A stretch of 64,000 nucleotides of DNA, taken from Pezicula radicicola (Eukaryota; Ascomycota; Leotiomycetes; Helotiales; Dermateaceae). Both the position numbers and the translations under genes were made by a program. The notes beneath the pieces were generated by a model that was not told the origin of the DNA, did not search any database, and was given only the letters and a program-made list of their open reading frames with translations. Positions 11,289 through 22,185 of this stretch are shown here, piece by piece. The stretch is taken from the NCBI GenBank assembly GCA_003008705.1, contig PDUO01000058.1, positions 66,263 through 130,262 on the forward strand. The letters are read 5' to 3'. Position 1 is the stretch's first letter. Every line of letters begins with the position of its first letter.

Positions 11289-11702
11289 ATGTCGCTCGCC
11301 GAGTCGGTTTACTTCGAGGTTATGTCAAACGTTTGGGATTATCCCTCGCTGGTCCATCTCGGTCCTGCTGACAGCGTGATCGGTGCAGCAGTATCATTCG
11401 CTGGACTAGTCGAACTCTGCATTGAAAAGAAAAGGGAATTAGATGAAACAAAAACGAAAATACTACGATTCTCCGATGTTATTACCACTATCCTCTTCGT
11501 CTCTTCTGGGATCGTAAGTACTATATTCTATGCGAGCGACCTACGACTGCTTTTACCTAAAAAGCTTACTGAGGACCAGGCTCGGTTCGTTGAATATTCA
11601 ACCTGCCACTTAGGTCCAGTCCGCAATTCCATGTCGGGCGTTGGCTTCGCCCTTGATGCAATTCAATGTGTCTTTTCCGTAGAGGAATTTCGTGATGCAT
11701 AA
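11289..11702 (+). CDS. Hypothetical 137-residue open frame
   Basis: A single uninterrupted frame from ATG to TAA. The segment SVIGAAVSFAGLVELCIEKKRELDETKTK... then VITTILFVSSGIVSTIFY has an amphipathic charged stretch and a hydrophobic run, faintly like the N-terminal region of fungal STAND-type or ankyrin proteins. No family motif is clear and nothing coding follows. It may be a short orphan gene or the remnant of a longer one; flanking DNA on both sides is gene-poor. Confidence 0.3.
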   Translation: MSLAESVYFEVMSNVWDYPSLVHLGPADSVIGAAVSFAGLVELCIEKKRELDETKTKILRFSDVITTILFVSSGIVSTIFYASDLRLLLPKKLTEDQARFVEYSTCHLGPVRNSMSGVGFALDAIQCVFSVEEFRDA

Positions 11703-14700
11703 TTATGCACGGTGAACGAATGGGATGGGGAGAAACCTAGGGGGGTTTGCGATTATGTTTGTTGAAGGATAGTGAGGGATTCTAAATTGTTCTCGAGATT
11801 TAGGTACTCGGAGAGTGAGGGACTAGGATGAGGTGATTGGCAAGATATTGAGGAGTACACGGTGATGTGGAGTGGAAGGACGGAGTAGCATACCGTCTTG
11901 CGTGTGGAGAAGTTGATAAGACTGCATAGAAAGAATTAGACCGGGAAGTTATTTCTTTAGTCCTGGGATAAAAGCTATAAGATACTTGAGGCAAAAGCTT
12001 TGCTACATATTAGTGATTTTGTGGAATCACAAGGCGCACTCACTTATTACTCGTTATAAGAAGAAAACACTCAAGTATAAAGGGGCCCGAGAAGATTTCA
12101 GAGAATGGAATGCACCTCGAGATTGAATTATAAGTAATGCTGTAGCTTGAATGGCTAGTTGGTCCATAGTTTCAAATACTTATAACAACTCGTACTTATA
12201 ATTACCACCTCTTTCTGTAGATACACTTTCTGCAACAATTTCGAAGTCAAATAGGTTGTTCAAATTTTTTTGTAATTATCTAGCTGCAGATAAGTACTGA
12301 GAAAAGCGCAAAAGTTATAGTGCTAGTGATGTTGTTACCTATGAATTACAAGTTAGCCATGTAGCTTCGCTGAAGTCAGAACTAGTTGGCAACACTAGTA
12401 GAACCAATAGCATCTATTACCTACACAACACAAAAGGTATCCCACTAGAGCCGTTTCATAGAATAATTCTGCATGTGAGAATTAAGACTGCCAATGGTAG
12501 CCTTGACTTTGTTTGTTTTTCTTTCCGGTACACTGTGACATTAGCGACTGACAATATCGCAATGCCCCCCCCTTCATAACGACATCATTAATGTTAAGGA
12601 TCGCAACTAACGGTGCTACGACATCGGTGGCAAGAAGTCTAGTACTGTATTTTAAAAAATTGCCGTATCCATTTCTGGAAGCTGGCTAAACAGCAAAGAA
12701 TTCTAACATACTAAAGCCCTGAGTGCTCTGAAGTATAATAGACCCAGATCAGAAAGTGCCGTATTACAGCTAGAGTTTCTCCTTATCTTGGCATGGCGAG
12801 AGACGTTGAATGGGCTGTCCCACAGGAACGATTCTGGAAAGCTAGTTGTAAATAATATTGACAACATCACTCAACAAAGCTTTGATATGCTAAAGTATAC
12901 CTTTTCTACAAGAAGTTCGGAATACAATAACGTAATTTTGTGGAGTCTCGACGTCAGAGATCAAAGTACGGCAGCTGCAATGCATCGGTTCTCCACACCA
13001 CCAATCGAGAAGGTCTCAAGGATATGTTCTTCTAGAAAACCAAAAAGCGAAAACCATGGTATACATCTGCAGTAGGGTAGTGTATTCTGCAAGGTACGTC
13101 TTCTTACCTCTGCCGAACCGTATTGACGGGATACTTTGGTAAGAAAATTCCACCAACAGAACTGCCAAGATCTAATGGCGACTGTGGCGTAAAGCTTGGT
13201 TATTGTATGGTATTGGTAGGCTGGTTGTACAGTACCCACCTTCTGTACATTTTCTCCGTTGCTGCATGATGTGGGTTTACCGGGTACAGCCGCTTGTTAA
13301 AGGATGCTTATGAGAAGTGGTATTTCTACGAAGGTAGGGGATGTGTGTGGACGCATGCGTCTGTTCTTATGACACTTTGCTCGGCATAGGATTTTAAGAA
13401 CGGCATATTACGCCATCTTGTGTAAATAAAGAGTAATGTTCGATGTACTAGCTCTACTCACTGTTGCTCGCTGGGTAAGCTAGAATACCAGTAGACGACT
13501 CGGACTCTACAAACCAACTAAAATCGAGGCAAAGGCTGGGTTGAGATTATAGACAAGAAAATAAAACAATGCCACATCAGACAAAGTTGTAGTTCATCTT
13601 TACCACCACAAAGATCTTTGTGCCTTTTCTTGAAAACCAGTGGTATGTGAGTAATTCTCTATTTCAAGGTCGCGGAGTTCTACAAGCCCCCTCGACCTTC
13701 GGCAGACGACCCCTGAGATAAGCGAATACCAGTCGTTAATGGCGTTACCGTTACCACCATCCAGTTCCAGAATAACATCTCAGCTACCGCAGATTAAAAT
13801 GAATGCATTTACCGTTAAGCAGATCATCTAATAATTGATAATTATTGCAATATGGAGCACGCAATTAGAAATTTCCATGTTTTCCTCAACGAGCTTACTT
13901 TTTAAGCTTATCGTCCGTTCCATAGAAACTTCCAAGGTTGCTGACGACGACGCTTAGCTCTATTAAGCGAGCAAGCCTTCTGTATCTGGAAGGTGAAAAA
14001 ATAAGTCGCAATAAGTACCAACTCTTTTCTCTTGCTCTACCTCGTATACTTTACCAGCTTCTCAAAGTATATATTCATCATTCCTGCATTACTTGCGACA
14101 TATTATCAACAGAAATACATATTTTTGTTTCTCATCGGTGGGAGGGGTCACATTAACCATGTGCCGATAGTAATAGCGTGTTATCTTTGTGAGTTGGGGT
14201 GCTACAGGTGGCTCGGCATGAGGTACCAAGCGTGGGGTATTTGGCCGGCGCTCGTGCTCCCGCTGTTGGCGTCCGGGAGTTATACATTGCATGCATAAGT
14301 CGAGACTTGAGCGTCGTGATTTGTGGTAGAAGCCATGGCGCGATTTCTGATATCACTCGGCCTTGTCCAAGAGTTGAAAGAGTGCGAAGTAGAGTTCATT
14401 TCTTCTCGCTTGAACCTCCAGCTCGTGTAAATTTAACGAAAGTATGAGGTGCTCAGCTTCTTCGACTAAGTGCCTCGCATAATGAGCTTAATTGAGCGTA
14501 TTAAAAATCGGGCAACGTACAAGTACTGTATGATACGAAAGGTACGAGAGGTACACCGGTGGCACCCTCCCCGGCGCTTATATCGGCATCTTTTATAGGT
14601 CTAACAGACGTTCGGATGAGGTAGAGATAAGATTAGCGAATCGGAGTGCCTTACACTCACTAACGAGCGTTTTTATCCCTCCAGTCAAGAGGGTTGTCGC

Positions 14701-15834
14701 GTGCTAACAGCACACATCACGAATCGTAGGCAAATTCAAGGACCACCAATAGGCCCACCACACGCTCGATACCTGGCTGTCAGTCGTCTGCAGGTCCTAG
14801 CAAAAGAGACAAATAACTGCCGATCGGTCGTGTAACGTGCCTGGTCTTCTCCAGTAGTAGTTCGAGATTCAACATCCAACGTTCCCACGAGTCGTTGCAT
14901 GCTAAAAGGCAACTAAACAGTTCACAACAACAACAAAAACCCCTGCGAATCCTTCGAATCCTCCGGTTACGACCTCTTTGCTGGCAAGCCTTCTATGCAT
15001 CTGAGACCATTGCAAACACCAACTAAAGTCCCGTGATCTTCGATGCAACATTACTATGGCTTTTTTGCAGTTGATTCAAGCTTTCGTCTCCTATCAATGG
15101 CTGAGCCAAGACCACATTGGCGCATTCCCCACAAGAGGCACAACCACTTCAGATAAAGTTCTTCGCACCTGCCAAGGATACGCCAAGGACTTTCCTAAAG
15201 CTTGCCTGATTTGGCATACCTCATGTGGCTTACTGTACTGCAAGTGCTAGCAAGTGCCAGCAAGTACTGCCGAGATATCCTAGGGGCATTCTCGGGCTTT
15301 GTACAACCTCACTGATGCAATTAATATCCGACCTAGTTAATGCTTAGGATACTGGAGGAGCAAGCTCAGCAAAACTCCATGTTTTTTGCGGGCTCTGCCT
15401 AGCATATTTCGCCATCTACCTTGCTGTCAACAGAAGTCGATCCTTGGAGATAAGAGAGCTGTGCTATACTACGGAGGCGCTATAAAAAACGCATGGACAT
15501 AGGACGGGCCATTTAAAAATTGATTAAAGACGCAGCTTGGCATGGGTTGAGAGGATTGGGAAGCTGTCTTGCACAAAGTTGAGGCCAGTGTCTTTATGAC
15601 GAATCTAATCCTAGCTCTAGAGTCTTAGACCTTCTTCAAGGCACCGCTATACTCTGATGTATAAAGTCAAGTGTTTTTCCTTTCGTGAATACTTTCTTTT
15701 CTCTTCACTCAAGCAAGCTTCCTTCACAAGTCACCTTCTTGATTTCAGCCTTACCATCCCTTGCTACCAAGTCTCTCAATCTCAACACTAATCTCTTCGT
15801 TTCACATCCTTTCGAAAACTACTCTACCGCCAAA
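11703..15834. other. 4.1-kb gene-poor region
   Basis: I see only short, overlapping frames on both strands (for example near 12788-13075 and 14032-14298) without motifs or phase-consistent splice joins. No long repeat, LTR or RNA gene is evident. It may hold eroded sequence or long regulatory DNA before the peptidase gene. Confidence 0.5.
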
Positions 15835-16925
15835 ATGAAGTTCACCATCGCCGTTCTCAGCAATGTTCTCTTTGCCAGCACAGCTCTCGCTGCACCCAGC
15901 CCAGGCCTCGCCCGCCGCATGGCTCGCAGAGCCGCAGGCCGTAGCGGACAGCCACTACAGAGAGTCATTGATTCCGTTAACGCTGGTAACGAAACCAACG
16001 TCGAATACAGTTCCAACTGGAGCGGAGCCGTTATCACCTCTCCCCCATCCGGCCAAACTTTCAATGGAGTCTCGGCTACTTTCACAGTGCCAACTCCAAG
16101 TATTCCTTCCGGTGTCTCGTCTAGCGGTGGTGAGGTTAGTATTTTGTGCTTTTTTTCTAAGTCAATAAAAGAAGAAAGAAGAAGAAAACCACTCCCGCAC
16201 CCTCAACGGTTTTCATTTTTTAGAATTTTATATACATTCAGTGATGATCTATTCCATTCTCTTAGATAATTCTTATCTTACCACATGATCAAAATCTCAA
16301 AAGCAATTTAACTAACGCCGATCTTACTTAGTACGCCGCCTCGGCATGGGTTGGTATCGATGGAGATACCTACGACACCGCCATTTTGCAAACTGGGATC
16401 GACTTCGTCGTCTCCACCAGCGGTGAAGTTTCCTACGATGCTTGGTATGAATGGTACCCAGATTACGCCTACGATTTCTCGCTAGACGTCTCAGCCGGTG
16501 ATGTAAGTTAAACTCCTCAACCCCTCAACTTCACAAAAAGCACAAAAACACAAAGATCAAAAAGAAAATTTCTAACAAAACCCGAAAAGGTTATCTCCGT
16601 CTCCGTAGCCTCAACAAGCTCCAAAGCTGGCACTGCAGTCATCGAGAACGTAACAACCGGCAAGACAGTAACCAAATCCCTAACCTCATCATCAGCACTC
16701 GGAGGCCAGAATGCAGAATGGATCGTCGAGGATTTCGAGGAGAATGGATCCTTGATTGCCTTTGCTGATTTTGGAACCGTTACTTTTACTGATGCTGTTG
16801 CTAAGACTTCTTCTTCTAGCGAGGGTCCTAGTAGTGCGACTATTATTGATATTGAGAATTCTAGTGGCAAGGTTTTGACTAGTGTTTCTATTGGTTCTTC
16901 TGAGGTTACCGTTACTTATGTCTAA
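15835..16925 (+). CDS. Secreted glutamic peptidase, eqolisin family G1
   Basis: Three exons, 15835-16134, 16332-16502 and 16590-16925, give 268 residues. Introns are 197 and 87 bp, and all joins are in phase. Eqolisins are acid-active endopeptidases using a Gln-Glu pair. The catalytic glutamine is Gln120 in AILQTGID, and the glutamate is Glu200 in NAEWIVED, matching Gln53 and Glu136 of scytalidoglutamic peptidase. The segments SSNWSGAVI, AWVGIDGDTYDTA and YDAWYEWYP are family signatures. A signal peptide (MKFTIAVLSNVLFASTALA) and a basic propeptide (ARRMARRAAGRSG) precede the mature enzyme, which starts near residue 56. It should be secreted and active in acidified surroundings. The closest characterised relatives are aspergilloglutamic and scytalidoglutamic peptidases. 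Confidence 0.96.
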
Positions 16926-17489
16926 GTTACGGGAATTTTGGATTGGGTTGGATTGGGCTGGGTTGGATTGGGTTGGTTTGGGGTTGATAGGAGAGGGATG
17001 GTTAGGGCTTTGTTTATGAAATGATTGGATGATTTGGTGGTATATATGACGATGGATGATACTGATATGAGGCCTTGCGGTGGCTTGATCAATATTTTTG
17101 AAAGGGGATGTGGGCAGTTTGCATGAGGAATGGGAGGAGATGTTTTTACTTCTTTGAGAAAGCTTAGCTTTTGTTTCGCCTTTTATAAATACATATTGCT
17201 CACAACTACGCTCAGGTGACAACATGATATGACAAAGTAGCCATTTTGGAAATTTAATGACCTAATCCATGGGGAGTTCCTATGCGAAAGTCCGATAAAA
17301 TAGAGAGTTGAACTCTATAGCTAGTAGTGTGTTGGCTATAGTTGAGCCGTCTCCCTATAGAATATTGCAAGCCTTGTGATATTTCAATTGTTGAAATGAT
17401 TGTGATTTCTCAAACTACCCCAGACCCATCTCTCCATACCATACTTAGAAGGCCTGCTATAGCTCTCCCTCAAGGCTAAAGCCCACCAT
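16926..17489. other. Convergent 3' region with GGATT/GGGTT low-complexity run
   Basis: The 3' ends of the peptidase (plus) and the 2EXR gene (minus) face each other here. Positions 16938-16985 are an irregular repeat of TTGGATTGGG-type units. Nothing else is recognised. Confidence 0.55.
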
Positions 17490-18065
17490 TCATCTCAGAA
17501 AATTGACATCTTCCAAAGTTCGAGCAAACGTGATATTTGGTAGTGTCCCCATTTTCTTTCTACCTTCATATTCCCAGAATCCAAACAGACTCATGAACAT
17601 TCTATTGCAACAGAATCGAGCTATAGTTTGGTCCCACACGTTAAGTATAACCAACTCCTCAATGAATGGAGCCGATTTCTTGCTCTTTGCAATTTCACCT
17701 AACTGACTAAAGATATCAAGAAACTCGTATTCGGTGAAGACAAGGGTATCTTTATCAAAATTGATGTAATTGGGCTTGCCATCAAGTTGAGTACAGAAGC
17801 TAAGTTGGTAGACAGTTTGTGCCTTCTCACGAGCCTCTCGATTGACGTGGAGTAGTGCTGGTACCTTGCACGATCCCTTCATCTCGAGACGTCCAGAAGG
17901 GTGCTTTTTGAATGCTCCACCAAATCGGTACCTAGCAGCTTTCACTTTGATGATCCGTCGGCCTATAGTAGCAAGAGCGTAACCCCAGATCTTGTCTCGG
18001 AGTTCTGGTGCGAGATCCTTGAAGAAGATGAATTTAGAGTTGGGTATGACAGGCATGGTAGACAT
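17490..18065 (-). CDS. 2EXR domain protein
   Basis: A single frame of 191 residues. The N-terminal FIFFKDLAPELRDKIWGYAL is the 2EXR motif (F..L.PELR..IW..AL), and LLHVNREAREKA is the second conserved block. 2EXR proteins (PF20150) are numerous, fast-evolving fungal proteins of unknown function, related in form to F-box domains. The C-terminal part keeps the usual pattern DTLVFTEYEFLDIF, but no extra domain follows. The frame stays open upstream of the chosen ATG for about 40 codons with a Ser/Gln-rich reading (SAASTSQSQSS), so extra 5' exons in 18066-18660 are possible. A decayed relative lies at 56391-57008. Confidence 0.8.
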   Translation of the reverse strand: MSTMPVIPNSKFIFFKDLAPELRDKIWGYALATIGRRIIKVKAARYRFGGAFKKHPSGRLEMKGSCKVPALLHVNREAREKAQTVYQLSFCTQLDGKPNYINFDKDTLVFTEYEFLDIFSQLGEIAKSKKSAPFIEELVILNVWDQTIARFCCNRMFMSLFGFWEYEGRKKMGTLPNITFARTLEDVNFLR

Positions 18066-21000
18066 GATGGGCAGCGGCGGACGGTCGAAGGATGATTGTG
18101 ATTGAGAAGTCGATGCAGCAGATGATCCTGAGATCTGATACTTTGTTAGAGCGTTCTTTCTGCTGAGAGACTTGCTTTGAAGTACTTACTGACAATATAT
18201 CTGATGTTACAAGTTCTCCGGATTTGGAATCCTCAGTTACACGCAGATAATGCGTAGGTAGTAGCTAGGGTGGAAGATTCTGTAACCTAATAGTGTGTTA
18301 GAACATCCCCCCTGATGAACTGTCTGATGTGAAACACTCGCCGATACAGTCTTTAAAGTATCAAGCTCTGCAGAAGTAGATGCAGACAACGAAGAATTGA
18401 TTGCTGGAGTAGATGACGTTGTAATCTTAAGACTATGTCAGACAATTGTTTCTCGTGCAATAACTGCTTTGAAGTACTTGCCAACAATGTCTTCGGTGCT
18501 TTGAGTTCTATGCATAGGGCTCGAAACTCTGAAGCAGACGCAGAAAAGGAAAACTCAATAGCTGGAATGGAGGATGATGTGAACTTGTACTTTGTTAGAA
18601 GGTCCGCTTGTTGGGAGGTGCATTGTGTTGGAGGTCCATGTCAAAGAAGTGGGCTATTTATAACATGAAATTAACTTACTAGCAGCGTCTTTGATATGAT
18701 AAGAGGTGAATTTGGCAAACGATTCACTTAATGTTGCTACGGAGGTGGACTGCAAACGTGAACATGGAAGCTAAATGGTGTGTGATGAAAGTTGTGAAAG
18801 ACAAGTGGTAGTATTACGTTGAAAGATAAAGACAAAAGGTGGACGGTGAAGAGTAGTGCTTGCAGTTTGAAGTAAAGGCGTACAACCAGATATGCGAAGT
18901 GATGTAGAATTAACTTCCAACTGCCTCTCCAGCTTTGGACTGGTCTTCTAACTTTCTTTAGGTACCTTTCAGCTCCAAGTTGAACTCTATTATGGAGAAG
19001 CTAGGTTGTTCTTGACTCTTTCCCTTATTGTTAAAATGTTGATTCTTTCTTGTTATGTAGAATCTTGTCAACCACTAAGTCCGAATTGTTTATTTGGCAC
19101 CAAACTCTCATACCTTCGTCCTATACGTGGCGAGGTGTTGAGGTTTATTACAACAGCCATTGGCTCGACCTTCCAAGTCCAGGCAGCATCACTCTTCGAT
19201 AAGTATTAGTCAAGTACGGCCAAAGATGGTAGTGTGGTGGCGAATCTAACACCCATAACAGGTCTAGTCCGACGTATGTAATGCTTATTTACCAGAAGAG
19301 CTTTTTCTATTGTCAAATAAGTGACAAATAGCCATGAGCCAGAAAGTATTGAATAACAGCTTTATCATTTCCAGTAGCTGTCGGATTCCCCGCCGCTTCA
19401 ATTTGCCCGAGCTTGTGTAGTTCGCCAGCGGTGATCTGTGCAAGTGTTGGTCCCAATCCCACGAAATATTGAGAATGAAGGCCGGTAGTATCAGTATCAT
19501 CTATGGGTGATAAAATATTAAAGTACTTGTGGAAATCGAGAGCTTCAACGGGTAACAAGTTTCGAGAGCTTGATAAAGGGTCCGGAAACTGGCAGGGCTG
19601 AGACAATGAGATAATTCGTAGTCTCTAGAGACTAGCCAAGCATTACTAGATGTATTTTGGCTCCAAATTTACAAGAAAGACCTAGAAAATGGACTTGAGA
19701 GATGATAATCTCAAAACTAGGTCATGTGGACGCTAAGCGGACTCGTTTCAACCTCCATCGAACGAGGCTCATATTTTAGCAGCTGATTAACATCAAGTGC
19801 TGATTCTTCGCAAATAATCGCGAAATATTTTCGTCGTTAGGCCTTTGGCCTCTGCATTTTTTTGGGCTTGCTGTCTTTACTGATCTTTACACTCCACTTC
19901 TTAGCCTAGCGTTCCAATGTAGCATTGCGAGGATGAAATGTATTCGCTTGTAGGTACCTTGGACACTCTTTAGAAAGAATATCGATGATACCGCGTTCAT
20001 ATTTCTTACACTACACAATATCATGCTATGCCATATGCTGACTGACAGTGACAGCTGACTCGGACTTTTTGTTTCCTACCTACCTAACTTTGGTAGCAGT
20101 TGGTACTCAAGTAGTCTCAATAGAACATCCTGAGATATGCAGGTACAAAACATAAAATTACAGCGACAAACGAGAGCAGTGTTGTCGCTCCAGAACTACC
20201 AACACACCTTCATCTGAGAGACCACTCTCAAAAGACTCAAACTTGCTTCCCTCACCTTGAGGCGAAATTGAACGTTCGAAGGATAACTTTGCGTAGGGAG
20301 CGGTGTGAATTAGAACATACGTTGCTATCGTTATACACAATATTTTGATGCGGATAGTCGACGTGGGAGGTTGTGAATAAGAATAATGGAAATGGGACGA
20401 GGACGAGATGAGAAAGAGAAGCGAGGAAAGGAATGTGTTAGGTATCGAGTCCATGGAGTTTATCTATCAACCTGTCGTTCAGTTATTGCTTGCAAATATC
20501 ACGTGTGGAATCCGAATTCCATATTCGCACCCCAAGGTATGTACGGAGTACTCATGACGCTTCACCACTTCGCGATTGCATTCCAACCCTCGCCACTGTC
20601 AAACTTGGAATACAACATCTATGATCATCACCTCGAGAACTCGTCGACCAAGCAAGCAAGGCATCTAAGCATCCACCGTGGCCTATCGTACCACGACTAT
20701 GGTGTGGATGATACCATACAATTAATACAGGTGAACACACGCCCGGGCCCTTGAGCGGACTTCGTACTCGTACTAGCACATTATGTACAGTACAATACTG
20801 GAGTATATTACCATCGGAACTCCTCACCTGCTTGAGATGTGATCAGATCCTATGCAGGTAATATCGTATCCGAAGAGCATTCTCGTGAGAAGAAAGCGAT
20901 TCTTTGTCAAGGTAGGAAACTGCATGGAATGCCGACAGATATGCACACCACGATGCAGCATGAAGGCCAGACAGGGAGCTTTTGCGAGTCGAATTCGCCG

Positions 21001-22185
21001 GTAGGAACATCCGACATGCTTCCACGTTTCTTCCGATGGCTCGATGGACGAGATGGCGTCAAAATAGCTCAAATCCAAAGCTAATTCCTACAACTTCAGT
21101 GAGGCTTCTTCAGATCTTCCAAACTATCGATTGATGCTGAACGGTGAAGCTTTCCTCCGGCCGTGCGAGGTCGGAAGACGACGAACACATGACCCAGGGC
21201 CACAGAAGGGCCGAATTTTTGGTGGAGAAGTATAAAGTCATGATGGGGCCCCCTCGCAGAATCAATCTTGTTCTTCTACTGTACGGTTCTACTGTACCCC
21301 ATTGTTGATGATCTGCTCATCGTCATCTGGGCCCCCGGATGGCAGTGCGGGAGTGAGGTGACGGATAGGGTCACTTGGAGCCAGTTGGAAGTCTTGCCAT
21401 TTGTGTCCTGACAGTTGTCCACACTTGGTGAAGCCGCCTCGTTCGCAAGTCTTTTATTTTGTTTCTTCTTTTTCTCTTGCGTTCTATTTCTTTTACATTT
21501 TTATATTGTGCGTACAATGTGGATTTCACCGCAGATACACTTTTACTGCAAAGTGACAGTAAGTGCTTCTTCGCATTGCTTTCGAACGGTCAAACCTCGG
21601 GTCGCTCGTCCATGGGGGTCCCGCAAGTTTTCTTGTGGAACTGAGTACTCCAGCGACTCCAAGGTCCTCCGCATCGAAGAAGTCGCCCTTCTTTTTTACA
21701 CCGTTTTTCCTTCTGACATGTCATGTATTTCCCCGTCCGCGGGAGTTTATCGGCGAATTCATATCCCCTTTCAGAAACCCATTTGGGGGGGGGGGGGGCT
21801 CAATTAGACGACAACCTCGAGAGGCAAACTCCGACAAAGGCCATCTGCCGTGAACATAGTGATCAAGCCACCATGGATATTGCGAGGTGGAAAGTGTGCC
21901 GACTGTAAACTCGAGGTGGACGTTGAATGGGTTCCGGGTGGAGCAAAACCAGTCCAACAACTCCCCATAACCCTCCACATGACGTTGAAAACTTCATCGG
22001 CCTTTACCAATATCTTAGATGGGCAACGTTGCCTTGCAGAGATGCCACTTTTATCTGCTTTAGCTTCGGGTCTCCGGCTCTGAGCTGTAAGAAAGAGCCT
22101 CGTACCAGAGCTTCCAGAAGAGTATAAGAACACGGGCTTTTCCCAGCAAGATGGAAACAACACGGCAGATCTCGAGCAATCGAAA
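18066..22185. other. 4.1-kb gene-poor region with diverged internal repeats
   Basis: No confident gene. Between 18080 and 18660 similar phrases recur: a CTTTGAAGTACTT motif at about 18174 and 18470, TACTTTGTTAGA at about 18139 and 18589, and paired GCAGAAG/GCAGACG stretches near 18370 and 18530. This suggests an old local duplication. A 14-base G run is at 21785-21798. The open frame at 19313-19606 is listed separately. The right end holds the promoter of the beta-glucosidase. Confidence 0.5.
19313..19606 (-). other. Open frame without a start, possible gene fragment
   Basis: About 97 codons open on the minus strand, with protein-like composition (GLHSQYFVGLGPTLAQITAG, DKAVIQYFLAHGYLSL). There is no ATG at its head, but an AG acceptor (CTCTAG) lies just upstream, so it could be a last exon. 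No partner exon or family was recognised. Confidence 0.22.

Noticed and set aside
12788..13239. Overlapping frames on both strands in the gene-poor region
   Set aside because: Neither has motifs or good splice partners, and they mirror each other.
14920..14960. Possible tRNA T-loop word (CTTCGAATCC)
   Set aside because: No acceptor stem or anticodon arm can be formed around it.
16938..16985. GGATTGGG-like run as a telomere-type repeat
   Set aside because: Units are irregular and not TTAGGG, and the run is only about 50 bp; treated as low complexity.
16692..17225. 177-codon minus-strand frame over the 3' end of the peptidase gene
   Set aside because: Its Asn/Pro/Ser-rich translation comes from the GGGTTGGATT low-complexity run and antisense peptidase sequence.
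20158..20454. 98-codon minus-strand frame with a hydrophobic start (MDSIPNTFLSSLLFLISS)
   Set aside because: Looks like a signal peptide, but the rest has no cysteine pattern or motif, and it overlaps an open plus-strand frame; not enough to call a secreted protein.
21785..21798. 14-base G run as a structural signal
   Set aside because: A homopolymer that long is prone to sequencing error, and nothing else supports a function.
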